Part shown: positions 7,958 to 16,175 of the stretch, in pieces
Numbering within the stretch: position 1 is the first letter of the stretch
Layout: each line of letters opens with the position of its first letter
Origin: Nocardioides sp. YIM 152315
GTDB taxonomy: Bacteria; Actinomycetota; Actinomycetes; Propionibacteriales; Nocardioidaceae
Assembly (NCBI RefSeq): GCF_029210375.1
Contig: NZ_JARGER010000018.1
Span: 124,001 to 188,000 of the forward strand
Direction: 5' to 3'
DNA length: 64,000 nucleotides
Translations under genes and position numbers: made by a program
The notes under the pieces: generated by a model
The model's database searches: none
What the model saw: the letters and a program-made list of their open reading frames with translations, nothing else
Told to the model about the DNA's origin: nothing

Positions 7958-9676
7958 ACCGGTCTGATCGAAGGTGATGCGCATCATCGCGTTCCGAGCG
8001 GAACTTGCGACGTGGACGGGTGACCCTGGCTCAACCGTCCACTCGCGGGGGACGCTCTCGGCCTCGGCGCGCACTAGTTGGGTGCGGACCTTCGTCGATG
8101 GGGAGTAGACGATGATCTCGTTCCCGTTCGGGCCGGTGTCGAGCTCGAGCGCTGGCGTACCACCGGCCGGCGCCGAGTAACGGTGGCATCCGGGCTCGGC
8201 GTGGATCGTGCCCTCGAACCCGAGCGCCAGGCGGACCGTGGACGGTGCGCCGAGCCATGCGGTCTGCGGGCCGACCGAGACCATCGACAAGCTCTCGGCG
8301 TCGATCCGCCCCTGCTCGGTGGCCTTTCCGACGACGGCCGCACGGCCCTCCGGGGTCAACAAGAGGCTCGCTCGTAGGTACGGGTTCAGGCCAGGGTCGA
8401 GTTGGTCGGTCAGCACTGCCTCGTCCGCGTCCGCCGCCGCGACGAGTCCGGCGATCCGGTCCTTCCACGGCGTGCGGAACGGGGTCTGGTCCTCGTCGTA
8501 GATCCTCATCAACGTCGCGGCGTTCAGCGTGTAGAAGATCAGCGTGATGGTGACGATGATGGCCGGGATCCACCACGCGACGACGAGCGCCCTGGCCAAC
8601 AGGGTGAGGCACAGGGCCAGGGACGGGACGAGCATGATGATGGTCAAGTAGGCGTATCGGCCCGATGTCGCCCAGTCCAGGCCGGCGCTGACCCGCGTGG
8701 TGGCGGCCAGCATCTGGAAGAGCGCACCGACGACACCCGCGGCGGCCAGGATGCGCATCGTTTCCGGGGCGCCGCGCGCCACGAGAGGCAGCACGATCAG
8801 CAGGACCAGCAGCACGCCGCCCGTCTCGGGCACGCCCGACATCGTGCCGAGGGCGTGGGAGAGCCCGGTCCAGAAGAACTCCGGGATCTTGAGGTAGTCG
8901 CCGCGGCTACTGATCGTGACTGGCATGTCGGTGCGCCCGATCAGCAACCACCATATGCCGAAGGCCAGTGCCGGCACGCTCACGAGCGCCAGGCCGGCGC
9001 GGAACGAGTGGCGCAGAGCGACGTACGTCGCGACGAGAGCCACCATCGAGACGCCGGCGCCGGAGAAGGACAATGAGACGATCAGCAGGAGCCAGGCGGC
9101 CAGCCGTGCCCTGGGTACGTCGCCTAGGACGACGTACACGAGCAGGGCGACGAGTCCGAGGAGGGTGGAGGCGAGCAGGTTCATCACCGTCGCCCACAAC
9201 AGGGCCTCGGCGCCCGCTCCCATGAACGCGACCAGCCACGCCACGACCAGGCCGACAGCCGTGCCCGCACCGGCCCGTCTGACGAGGTGGTAGGACACGA
9301 CGACGTTGCCGGCGTGTAGCGCCCAACAGACGGCCACGTACGGCAGGTAGTTCATCCCCGCAAGGGAGAAGAGGAAGCGGTAGACGAGGACGACGCCCGT
9401 GGACCAGTGGCCGTAGTGCGGGAGCCACATGCCGTCGTCGGCGCCCGAGACGGTGCCGCGGTGCAGCAGGAAGTCCCAGTCGTCGCCGCCGAAGTAGAGG
9501 TCGCGAGCGAAGTAGTAGGACATCGCCGTCGACCCGGCGATCGCCGCGCCGATGACCAGGGCCGGGACGAAGTGGCGCAGCGATCGCAGCCGAGAGAGCC
9601 GCAGTGTCGAGACCCGGTGGGAGACCTTCCGGGCCACCACCCGGACATCCGCGCTGCGCGCCACGCTCGTCGACAC
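7934..9676 (-). CDS. Large polytopic membrane protein, possible GT-C glycosyltransferase
   Basis: A 580-residue protein starting at a GTG with AAGGAG nine bases upstream; the in-frame extension to 9805 is arginine-rich and unlikely. About ten to twelve membrane helices occupy residues 30-420, with a polar C-terminal region of about 150 residues. The first large loop is rich in Asp/Trp/Tyr (YFGGDDWDFLLHRG), as in GT-C enzymes that carry a catalytic acidic pair there. No specific family is recognised. It lies tail to tail with DUF3068 copy 1 and head to head with copy 2, which suggests that the three proteins act together in the envelope. Confidence 0.75.
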   Translation of the reverse strand: MSTSVARSADVRVVARKVSHRVSTLRLSRLRSLRHFVPALVIGAAIAGSTAMSYYFARDLYFGGDDWDFLLHRGTVSGADDGMWLPHYGHWSTGVVLVYRFLFSLAGMNYLPYVAVCWALHAGNVVVSYHLVRRAGAGTAVGLVVAWLVAFMGAGAEALLWATVMNLLASTLLGLVALLVYVVLGDVPRARLAAWLLLIVSLSFSGAGVSMVALVATYVALRHSFRAGLALVSVPALAFGIWWLLIGRTDMPVTISSRGDYLKIPEFFWTGLSHALGTMSGVPETGGVLLVLLIVLPLVARGAPETMRILAAAGVVGALFQMLAATTRVSAGLDWATSGRYAYLTIIMLVPSLALCLTLLARALVVAWWIPAIIVTITLIFYTLNAATLMRIYDEDQTPFRTPWKDRIAGLVAAADADEAVLTDQLDPGLNPYLRASLLLTPEGRAAVVGKATEQGRIDAESLSMVSVGPQTAWLGAPSTVRLALGFEGTIHAEPGCHRYSAPAGGTPALELDTGPNGNEIIVYSPSTKVRTQLVRAEAESVPREWTVEPGSPVHVASSARNAMMRITFDQTGSYTICRQ

Positions 9677-9814
9677 CCGGCCGGCTCCTTGCTGCTGTCT
9701 CCCGCTCACGAACGGCCAAGTCTCGCACAGCGACGCGACCCGGCAGCGCAGGTCAAGCACGCCTTCGCCCAGGGTGTCGCGCCGCCGCTTTCGCCGACGC
9801 GGCACCCAGAAAAC

Positions 9815-9873
9815 TGTTGGGTAACAACATGTTCTAATATGGTGTGGCCTGCGTCACTCGGCTGCTACTGTGC
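9815..9873 (+). promoter_or_regulatory. Promoter/operator region of second DUF3068 gene
   Basis: An AT-rich island between divergent genes. It has an inverted repeat TGTTG-N5-CAACA (9815-9829), a perfect-looking -10 hexamer TAATAT (9835-9840), and the 13-mer GCTGCTACTGTGC (9861-9873) also found, with one change, before DUF3068 copy 1. Which -10 is used cannot be decided from sequence alone. Confidence 0.4.
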
Positions 9874-9905
9874 GCCGACCGTTCGCGTACCGGGAGGGGC
9901 ACTTC

Positions 9906-10814
9906 GTGCGTAGGATCTTGGCAGTCATCCTCATGTTCCTGGGGATGTTCCTCGTGGTCATCGGGGTCCTGGCGCAGGTCTACGCGCCCGACCGTCTCGA
10001 GAGGACGCCCCTCGATGTCCACAATGTCACGCACCTTGCCGGAACGGCGGAGCTCAGCGGTGAGAGTGTGCCGATCAGGGTCACGAGCACGACAGTCACG
10101 GACTCGGAGGCTTCCGATGACGATGTCGTCGTGTGGAAGAACTCGAGCTGTGTGGTGAAGGACCAGAACGACGTCCCCGACTGTGTCTCGAGCGACGATC
10201 CAGACGGCCGCTTGATCTCGGCCTCCGAGGACGAGTTCGCGACCCACCGAGTCACGGGGCTCGCGGTCACGGGCAGTGCCTATGTGCCAGATTCGATGCA
10301 CGAGGGGCTCATCAACAAGTGGCCGTTCAACGCCGAGAAGAAGACGTACCCGTACTGGGACGACACGACGGGCTCTGCACAGGACGCAGTCTTCGATCGG
10401 ACCGAGGACCTTGACGGCGTGGAGGTCTACGTCTACAAGATGACGATTGACGCCACGCCCGCCCCGATCACCGACGACGTCGACGGCATCTACAGCGCCA
10501 ACACCGAGTTCTGGGTCGAGCCGCGCACTGGTGACATCCTCAATCAGATCGAGGACCAGACTCGGACGACGACCGATGGTGACCCGGTCCTGAGCATCCA
10601 GGCCGAGTTCACCGACGAGCAGAAGCAGGACAGTGTCGAGAGCGCTAAGGACAATCTGGCGTCTCTCGACTTGCTCGAGAAGTGGGTTCCGATCGTCGGG
10701 TACGTTGCCGGCGGCATCTGTCTGATCGCCGGCATCCTCTTGGCGGCGGCCGGGCGTCGCCAAGAGCAGACCCCGGGTGCGCGCAAGAGCAGGGCGGAGC
10801 AGGTCTCGGTCTGA
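9906..10814 (+). CDS. DUF3068 family envelope protein, copy 2
   Basis: A 302-residue paralogue of the protein at 7043-7957, read from GTG with gggagggg just upstream. It has the same architecture: N-terminal membrane helix (ILAVILMFLGMFLVVIGVLA), the signature YAPDRLERTPLD, a long exposed domain containing TEFWVEPRTGDIL, and a C-terminal helix (WVPIVGYVAGGICLIAGILL) with a basic tail. The exposed domains are clearly diverged. Its DNA has lower GC than neighbouring housekeeping genes: lines starting 10,081 and 10,621 give 35 and 33 G+C of 60 bases. Function is unknown; an envelope or pore-like role is only suggested by the family name. Confidence 0.85.
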   Translation: MRRILAVILMFLGMFLVVIGVLAQVYAPDRLERTPLDVHNVTHLAGTAELSGESVPIRVTSTTVTDSEASDDDVVVWKNSSCVVKDQNDVPDCVSSDDPDGRLISASEDEFATHRVTGLAVTGSAYVPDSMHEGLINKWPFNAEKKTYPYWDDTTGSAQDAVFDRTEDLDGVEVYVYKMTIDATPAPITDDVDGIYSANTEFWVEPRTGDILNQIEDQTRTTTDGDPVLSIQAEFTDEQKQDSVESAKDNLASLDLLEKWVPIVGYVAGGICLIAGILLAAAGRRQEQTPGARKSRAEQVSV

Positions 10815-10844
10815 CGGGGCGTACGCGTCGAGACGGGTGGTCGA

Positions 10845-11657
10845 TCAGGCGCCCAGGCGGGCACCGAACAGCGCCGTGCCCGGGGTGAACCGCCCCCGCA
10901 CGCCGGACCAGCCGCCCCAGACGCGGTCGTGGCCTTCCGGCCACTCGGGCTCGAGGAGGTCCGTGATGACGAAGCCGGCGCCGGCGAGCAGGGAGACCCA
11001 GTCGCCAAGCGTGCGGTGATGCTCGACGTAGGACACGATCCCGGTCGCGTCGTCGACCTCGACGTACGGCGTGCGGTCCCAGTAGGACTGGCTCGCGGTG
11101 AGGCCGGGCTCGTCGGGGTCGTCGGGGAACATCCACCGTGTCGGGTGGGTGATCGAGAAGGCGAAGCGCCCTCCGGGGCGGAGCACCCGCGCGGTCTCGG
11201 TCACGGCGACGTCGATGTCACTCACGAACTGCAGCGCTCCGAACGACGAGAACACCACGTCGAACGAGTCGTCGCGGAAGGGGAGTGCCGTCGCGGTCGC
11301 CAGCACCGATGGCACGGGCATCGCGGTATCGAGATCGATGCGTCGCGAGTGCTGGAGCTGGCGGAAGGACAGGTCGAGGCCGTACGCGCGACCACCCTGC
11401 GAACGGATCCAGCGCGAGCACTGGCCGGCGCCCGACCCGACCTCGAGGACGTGGCGGCCGGCGAGATCGCCGAGGACCCCGGCCTCTGCCTCGGTCAGCC
11501 CCTCGGGGCCCCACACGAAGCCGACGTCGCCGAGGAACTCACCGTGGGTGGCCTGGTACTCGTCGGCGTACCGGTCCCAGTCGGGCCCGTTCGCCCGCCG
11601 CGACTCCTCCTCCGAGACCGGCCGGCGCTCGACCCGCACGGGGGGCTGGTTCTCCAC
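10845..11657 (-). CDS. Class I SAM-dependent methyltransferase
   Basis: A 270-residue soluble enzyme with a methyltransferase-11-type core. Motif I is VLEVGSGAGQCSRW near residues 70-80, then YGLDLS for the ribose-binding acid, and a post-motif FDVVFSSFGALQFV followed by ETARVLRPGGRFAFS. Proteins of this type methylate small molecules or lipids; the substrate cannot be read. It converges on DUF3068 copy 2 with a 30-bp gap, so it may be the last member of the envelope locus or an independent gene. The start is the ATG for MENQPPVRVE. Confidence 0.88.
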   Translation of the reverse strand: MENQPPVRVERRPVSEEESRRANGPDWDRYADEYQATHGEFLGDVGFVWGPEGLTEAEAGVLGDLAGRHVLEVGSGAGQCSRWIRSQGGRAYGLDLSFRQLQHSRRIDLDTAMPVPSVLATATALPFRDDSFDVVFSSFGALQFVSDIDVAVTETARVLRPGGRFAFSITHPTRWMFPDDPDEPGLTASQSYWDRTPYVEVDDATGIVSYVEHHRTLGDWVSLLAGAGFVITDLLEPEWPEGHDRVWGGWSGVRGRFTPGTALFGARLGA

Positions 11658-11707
11658 GCCTCGGAGCGTAGTCCCGGGTGGGTCGCGGCCTCGCGGGCGG
11701 GCGCGGG

Positions 11708-11738
11708 TTGGACGCGCGCGCGGCGCGCCGCGTAGGCT
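11708..11738 (+). promoter_or_regulatory. Candidate rpsA promoter
   Basis: TTGGAC (11708-11713) and TAGGCT (11733-11738) resemble -35 and -10 boxes but are separated by 19 bases, longer than optimal. If used, the rpsA leader would be about 135 nt. Weak support from the sequence alone. Confidence 0.3.
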
Positions 11739-11880
11739 TTAGGTTGCGCCGGAGGTCTGCCCGGGTCCCAGACGGAGCGGACGCTGTGCTCGCTATCTCT
11801 CCACCATCCGTGAGGGAGTGGTGAAACCGACCTTTCGACGTGCCCGCACGACATCATCCATCCAAGGACAACACTTCCTT

Positions 11881-13353
11881 ATGACGAGCAGCATCTCGAC
11901 CCTCCCCGACATCACCGACGCGCCGCAGGTTGCGGTCAACGACATCGGGTCGGAGGAGGACTTCCTCGCCGCGATCGACGCGACCATCAAGTACTTCAAC
12001 GACGGTGACATCGTGGATGGCACCATCGTCAAGGTCGACCGGGACGAGGTCCTGCTCGACATCGGCTACAAGACCGAGGGCGTCATCCCCTCGCGTGAGC
12101 TGTCGATCAAGCACGACGTCGACCCCAACGAGGTCGTCGAGGTCGGCGACAAGGTCGAGGCCCTGGTCCTCCAGAAGGAGGACAAGGAAGGCCGCCTGAT
12201 CCTGTCCAAGAAGCGCGCCCAGTACGAGCGCGCCTGGGGCACCATCGAGCAGGTCAAGGAGGAGGACGGCGTCGTCGAGGGCACCGTCATCGAGGTCGTC
12301 AAGGGCGGCCTGATCCTCGACATCGGCCTGCGCGGCTTCCTGCCCGCCTCCCTCGTCGAGATGCGCCGGGTCCGCGACCTGCAGCCGTACGTCGGCCAGA
12401 CGCTCGAGGCGAAGATCATCGAGCTCGACAAGAACCGCAACAACGTCGTGCTCTCGCGTCGTGCGTGGCTCGAGCAGACCCAGTCCGAGGTCCGCCACGG
12501 CTTCCTGACCCAGCTCCAGAAGGGCCAGATCCGCAAGGGCGTCGTCTCCTCGATCGTCAACTTCGGTGCGTTCGTGGACCTCGGCGGCGTCGACGGCCTC
12601 GTCCACGTCTCCGAGCTGTCCTGGAAGCACATCGACCACCCGTCCGAGGTCGTCGCCGTCGGCGACGAGGTCACCGTCGAGGTCCTCGACGTGGACATGG
12701 ACCGCGAGCGGGTCTCCCTGTCGCTGAAGGCGACGCAGGAGGACCCGTGGCAGCACTTCGCCCGCACCCACCAGATCGGTCAGATCGTGCCGGGCAAGGT
12801 CACCAAGCTGGTGCCCTTCGGCTCGTTCGTCCGCGTCGAGGAGGGCATCGAGGGCCTGGTGCACATCTCCGAGCTCGCCGAGCGCCACGTCGAGATCCCC
12901 GAGCAGGTCGTGCAGGTCAACGACGGCGTCATGGTCAAGATCATCGACATCGACCTCGAGCGTCGCCGGATCTCGCTGTCGCTCAAGCAGGCCAACGAGA
13001 CCGCGGCGGCCGCGGACGTCGAGGAGTTCGACCCGACGCTCTACGGCATGACCGCGACGTACGACGAGCAGGGCAACTACGTCTACCCGGAGGGCTTCGA
13101 CCCGGAGACCGGCGAGTGGCTCGAGGGCTACGACGAGCAGCGCGCGACCTGGGAGGACCAGTACGCCAAGGCGCACGCCCGCTGGGAGGCCCACGTCAAG
13201 CAGCAGGCCGAGGCCAAGCAGGCCGAGGTCGAGGCCGGCGAGGCCACGTCGTACTCCTCCTCCGCCGAAGCGGAGGAGACCGACGCCGGCGGCTCGCTCG
13301 CCTCCGACGAGGCGCTGCAGGCGCTCCGCGAGAAGCTGACCGGCGGCAACTGA
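11881..13353 (+). CDS. rpsA: 30S ribosomal protein S1
   Basis: A 490-residue protein from the ATG of MTSSISTLPD. It contains four S1 RNA-binding repeats: about residues 38-108 (DGTIVKVDRDEVLLDIGYK), 125-190 (EGTVIEVVKGGLILDIGLRG), 210-280 (KGVVSSIVNFGAFVDLGGVD) and 295-365 (PGKVTKLVPFGSFVRVEEGI), then an acidic, Glu/Ala-rich tail. Four repeats is the usual actinobacterial form rather than the six of proteobacteria. S1 helps bind mRNA at the 30S subunit. The leader carries an AAGGA site about 14 bases before the ATG, and a very strong hairpin follows the stop. Confidence 0.97.
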   Translation: MTSSISTLPDITDAPQVAVNDIGSEEDFLAAIDATIKYFNDGDIVDGTIVKVDRDEVLLDIGYKTEGVIPSRELSIKHDVDPNEVVEVGDKVEALVLQKEDKEGRLILSKKRAQYERAWGTIEQVKEEDGVVEGTVIEVVKGGLILDIGLRGFLPASLVEMRRVRDLQPYVGQTLEAKIIELDKNRNNVVLSRRAWLEQTQSEVRHGFLTQLQKGQIRKGVVSSIVNFGAFVDLGGVDGLVHVSELSWKHIDHPSEVVAVGDEVTVEVLDVDMDRERVSLSLKATQEDPWQHFARTHQIGQIVPGKVTKLVPFGSFVRVEEGIEGLVHISELAERHVEIPEQVVQVNDGVMVKIIDIDLERRRISLSLKQANETAAAADVEEFDPTLYGMTATYDEQGNYVYPEGFDPETGEWLEGYDEQRATWEDQYAKAHARWEAHVKQQAEAKQAEVEAGEATSYSSSAEAEETDAGGSLASDEALQALREKLTGGN

Positions 13354-13362
13354 TCTCCGCAG

Positions 13363-13417
13363 CCTGAAATAGCGCTGACCCGCCCGAAAGTTTCGGGCGG
13401 GTCAGCGCTATTTCAGG
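13363..13417. terminator. Strong bidirectional terminator after rpsA
   Basis: A perfect inverted repeat with 27-bp arms around a single central base (13390). The core is GACCCGCCCGAAA paired with TTTCGGGCGGGTC, and the outer part reads CTGAAATAGCGCT. It lies between the stops of rpsA and the convergent small membrane-protein gene, so it can end transcription from both sides. Confidence 0.85.
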
Positions 13418-13418
13418 G

Positions 13419-13577
13419 TCAGCGTGCGAGGGGGGCCAGGAAGCGGCTGTCCTCGAAGTGCGAGACCGGCGGGCGCTGCGGCCCCCGGCCGTCCCTGACG
13501 ATGAGGCGCACGGTCGCCACGCTCATCGCCAGTGCGATCAGGAGGAGGATCATCAGGAAGGTCATGGCAGTAATCAT
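13419..13577 (-). CDS. Small single-pass membrane protein (52 aa)
   Basis: A short gene encoding MITAMTFLMILLLIALAMSV at its N-terminus, an obvious membrane helix, followed by a basic stretch (VRLIVRDGRGPQRPP) and a polar C-terminus with HFEDSRFLAP. The charge pattern suggests the C-terminus is cytoplasmic. It ends right at the shared terminator with rpsA and is divergent from the GlxA-type regulator, whose candidate operators lie directly upstream. I recognise it only as a hypothetical protein type. Evidence that it is real: clean membrane-protein composition, its own ATG, and the fit between terminator and operators. Confidence 0.65.
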   Translation of the reverse strand: MITAMTFLMILLLIALAMSVATVRLIVRDGRGPQRPPVSHFEDSRFLAPLAR

Positions 13578-13592
13578 GCGCCGATCGTGATC

Positions 13593-13650
13593 CTGCCACG
13601 AGTGGCAGAAAAGCCATCATGCGTTGATTTCCTGCCACGCTTGCGGCAGG
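13593..13650. promoter_or_regulatory. Paired palindromic operators between 52-aa gene and glxA-like regulator
   Basis: Two inverted repeats share the half-site CTGCC: CTGCCAC-GA-GTGGCAG (13593-13608) and CCTGCC-N8-GGCAGG (13631-13650). They lie 15-66 bases from the two divergent start codons (13577 and 13659). Autoregulatory binding by the adjacent AraC/GlxA-type protein is the natural inference. Confidence 0.5.
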
Positions 13651-13658
13651 CTGTCCGG

Positions 13659-14603
13659 GTGCGCAAGGTGGCCGTGATCGTGCAGGAAGGAGCGGAGCCC
13701 TTCGGGCTCGGCTCGCTGGTCGAGGTGTGGGGCGAGCCCTACCACCCCGAGGACGACAACCCCGTCTTCGATTTCCAGATCTGCACGCCGCGCCCGGGCC
13801 GGCTGCGGGGTCGCTCCGACTACGACCTGTACGTCGAGCGCGGGCTCGAGGCGACCGAGGACGCCGACCTGGTCTGCCTGAGCCCGAAGTACGACTTCAC
13901 GAACCACGACCCGGTCGTCCTCGACGCGCTGCGGGCGGCCGACGCGCGCGGCGCGACGATCTACGCGCACTGCTCCGGGGTCTTCGAGCTCGGCGGCGCC
14001 GGGCTGCTCGACGGGCGCGAGTGCACCACCCACTGGCGCTACACCGACCGGCTTGCCGCGGCGTACCCGGAGGCGAAGGTGTGCCCCGACGTCCTCTACT
14101 GCCACGACGGCAACATCCTCACCGGCGCCGGAGCGGCGGCGGGGATCGACGCCTCCCTGCACCTGATGCGCGACCACTTCGGGGCGAAGACGGCGGCGAT
14201 GACCGCGCGGCGGATCGTGGTGCCGCCGCACCGCGACGGCGGCCAGGCGCAGTTCATCGCGAACGCCGTCCCCGACTGCGACGCCGAGACGCTCGGCCCG
14301 CTGCTCCAGTGGATCGTCGAGCACCTCGGGGAGGACCTCGGCGTCGACACCCTCGCGCGCCACAACCACATGTCGCCACGCACGTTCGCGCGCCGGTTCC
14401 GCGCCGAGACCGGCACCACCCCCCACGCCTGGGTGACCCGCCAGCGGGTGCAGGCGGCCGAGGAGCTGCTCGAGCGCACCGACCACTCCATCGACTGGAT
14501 CGCCGACGAGGTCGGCTTCGGCAACGCCGCCACGCTGCGCCACCACTTCGCGCGCGTGCGCGGGCTCAGCCCCCAGCAGTACCGGCGCCGGTTCGCCGGC
14601 TGA
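13659..14603 (+). CDS. GlxA family transcriptional regulator (DJ-1/PfpI domain plus AraC HTH)
   Basis: A 314-residue protein from the GTG at 13659, which begins right at the conserved KVAVIVQEGAEPFGLGSL strand; longer readings cross the operator region. Residues 1 to about 170 form a DJ-1/PfpI-like sensing domain with IYAHCSGVFELGGAGLLDGR containing the cysteine at the family nucleophile position. Residues about 215-314 form an AraC-type DNA-binding domain (LARHNHMSPRTFARRFRAET and DEVGFGNAATLRHHF). GlxA-type proteins usually regulate amine or amino-acid catabolic genes. No such target is adjacent, and the most likely local target is the divergent 52-aa membrane-protein gene. Confidence 0.9.
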   Translation: MRKVAVIVQEGAEPFGLGSLVEVWGEPYHPEDDNPVFDFQICTPRPGRLRGRSDYDLYVERGLEATEDADLVCLSPKYDFTNHDPVVLDALRAADARGATIYAHCSGVFELGGAGLLDGRECTTHWRYTDRLAAAYPEAKVCPDVLYCHDGNILTGAGAAAGIDASLHLMRDHFGAKTAAMTARRIVVPPHRDGGQAQFIANAVPDCDAETLGPLLQWIVEHLGEDLGVDTLARHNHMSPRTFARRFRAETGTTPHAWVTRQRVQAAEELLERTDHSIDWIADEVGFGNAATLRHHFARVRGLSPQQYRRRFAG

Positions 14604-14678
14604 GCCCCGGGCGGCCGGATCCGTCTGCCGGGAACTCGCCCGGCTCCGCGGACATGACGGGGTGTGCGAGGAGGAGAG

Positions 14679-15245
14679 GTGGCGACCGAGGGTGACGAGC
14701 TCGCGCTGGTGACGGCGCTGCGCGAGGACGACCCCGAGGCGCTGGCGACCCTCTTCGACAGGTACGGCGACCGCATCTACAACCACTGCTTCCGGGCCAC
14801 CGGCGACTGGGCCGACGCCGAGGACGCCACGGCGTCGGTGTTCCTGGAGGTGTGGCGGCACCGCCGTCGCGTGCAGGCGCACGACGGGTCGGCGCTGCCG
14901 TGGCTGTACGGCGTGGCGACCAACGTCTGCCGCAACCTGAACCGGTCGCGGCGCCGTCGGCTCCGCGCCGTCGCGGCGCTGCCCCGGCCGGAGGTCGCAC
15001 CCGACCACGCCGAGCAGGTGGTCGACCGGCTCGGGTCGTCCGCGCGGATGCGCGCGGTGCTCGACGCGATCCGCGAGCTGCCGCCGCGCGAGCAGGAGGT
15101 GCTCGGCCTCGTCGCGTGGTCGGGCCTGTCCTACGAGCAGGCGGCCGCCGCGCTCGACGTACCCGTCGGGACCGTGCGGTCCCGGCTCTCCCGGGCGCGC
15201 GCCCGGCTCACCACCCAGACGTCCCGAGGAGCCCGCGATGACTGA
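14679..15245 (+). CDS. ECF RNA polymerase sigma factor
   Basis: A 188-residue sigma-70 family protein lacking regions 1 and 3, as in ECF sigma factors. Region 2 spans about residues 20-90 (ATLFDRYGDRIYNHCFR, then DAEDATASVFLEVWRHR) and region 4 about 125-180 (LPPREQEVLGLVAWSGLSYE, then VPVGTVRSRLSRARARL). The GTG at 14679 is preferred because AGGAGG lies at 14669-14674. The next gene overlaps its end by 8 bp and encodes a one-helix membrane protein, the usual arrangement for a sigma factor and its membrane-bound partner. The activating signal is unknown. Confidence 0.9.
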   Translation: MATEGDELALVTALREDDPEALATLFDRYGDRIYNHCFRATGDWADAEDATASVFLEVWRHRRRVQAHDGSALPWLYGVATNVCRNLNRSRRRRLRAVAALPRPEVAPDHAEQVVDRLGSSARMRAVLDAIRELPPREQEVLGLVAWSGLSYEQAAAALDVPVGTVRSRLSRARARLTTQTSRGARDD

Positions 15246-16098
15246 CCCGACCCCGCCGCCCGACGAGCCGATGCCCGACCAGGCGCGCGCCCGGATCCGC
15301 GCCGAGCTGCTCGGCGCCGCCCAGGCCGAACGCCGGAGCGGGCCGCGCCGCTGGGCGATCCCGGTGCTGGCGGCCGCGGCGGTGCTGGTGGTCGCCGGAG
15401 CAGCCGGCTGGGCCGTGCGGGCCGGCAACGGCGATGGCGGTGGTGACAGCGGTGCGCCGGCGGGTGGCGCCACGTCGGCGTCCGAGTCGCCCGTGGAGTC
15501 GGCGGCGCCCAGCGAGACCCTCGGCGAGAGCATCGAGGCCAGCAAGGTGCCCGGCACCCAGGAGGACCACCGGGTCGACGTCAAGGAGCTCGGCTGCGCG
15601 GAGACCGTGACGAGCACGCTGCCGGGGGCCGAGCAGGTCGCGACGTTCCCGGACGTCGACGGCCACGCCACGTCGGTCTGGGTGCAGGGTGACCGGTTCA
15701 CGGTCTGCGACGTCGTCGGCGGGATGACGACCACCCATCGTCCGCTCCCGCTCGTGCCGCGGGCCTCGCGCGAGACCTTCCGGGTCAGCTCGGCCTACCT
15801 GCCGGCGCACGGCGGCGGCTTCGAGGTCACCCGGCTCGCGGCGGGCGTGGTCCCCGACGGCGCGCCGGCGTACGCCGTCTCGTACGCGTTCCCCGACGGC
15901 GCGTCCGTGGACGCCGAGCTCACGACCGGCTCGGACGGTCGGAGGTACTGGCGGGTCCTGCACAGCCACGCCGACGACGGCGGCAACGAGACGAAGGAGC
16001 CGCCGATCACGGCGACGCTGCGACTCTCGGGCACCGAGCACGTCTACACCCTGCGCTGGGGCCTGGACACCTGCGCCCAGGCCAACCACGGCTGCTGA
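15238..16098 (+). CDS. Membrane-anchored protein, possible sigma-factor partner
   Basis: A 286-residue protein with a cytoplasmic N-terminus of about 35 residues (MTDPTPPPDEPMPDQARAR), one membrane helix (WAIPVLAAAAVLVVAGAAGW, about 38-58), a low-complexity Gly/Ser/Ala linker and an exposed domain with cysteines at its C-terminus. It starts 8 bp before the stop of the ECF sigma gene, so the two are coupled. It lacks a recognisable zinc anti-sigma HxxxCxxC motif, so calling it an anti-sigma factor is an inference from position and topology only. Confidence 0.75.
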   Translation: MTDPTPPPDEPMPDQARARIRAELLGAAQAERRSGPRRWAIPVLAAAAVLVVAGAAGWAVRAGNGDGGGDSGAPAGGATSASESPVESAAPSETLGESIEASKVPGTQEDHRVDVKELGCAETVTSTLPGAEQVATFPDVDGHATSVWVQGDRFTVCDVVGGMTTTHRPLPLVPRASRETFRVSSAYLPAHGGGFEVTRLAAGVVPDGAPAYAVSYAFPDGASVDAELTTGSDGRRYWRVLHSHADDGGNETKEPPITATLRLSGTEHVYTLRWGLDTCAQANHGC

Positions 16099-16100
16099 AG

Positions 16101-16118
16101 GGTGGTGCTGGCACCACC
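16101..16118. terminator. Short perfect hairpin between sigma-partner gene and P450
   Basis: GGTGGTGC-TG-GCACCACC lies three bases after the stop of the preceding gene and about 58 bases before the P450 start. It could be a short terminator or an operator; no T-run follows, which is common in high-GC bacteria. Confidence 0.4.
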
Positions 16119-16175
16119 ACCGATTGGGGGCCTTCCCTGATGTTGCGGAGGCGGTGGCGCCGGTTGACTTGACGT

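Noticed and set aside
13408-13638. A 76-codon minus-strand frame overlapping the rpsA terminator
   Set aside because: It runs into the terminator hairpin and has no folded composition; the 52-aa membrane protein in another frame of the same strand is the better reading.
15238-16098. Firm anti-sigma factor call
   Set aside because: Position and topology fit, but no zinc-finger or other anti-sigma signature is visible, so only a possible partner role is stated.
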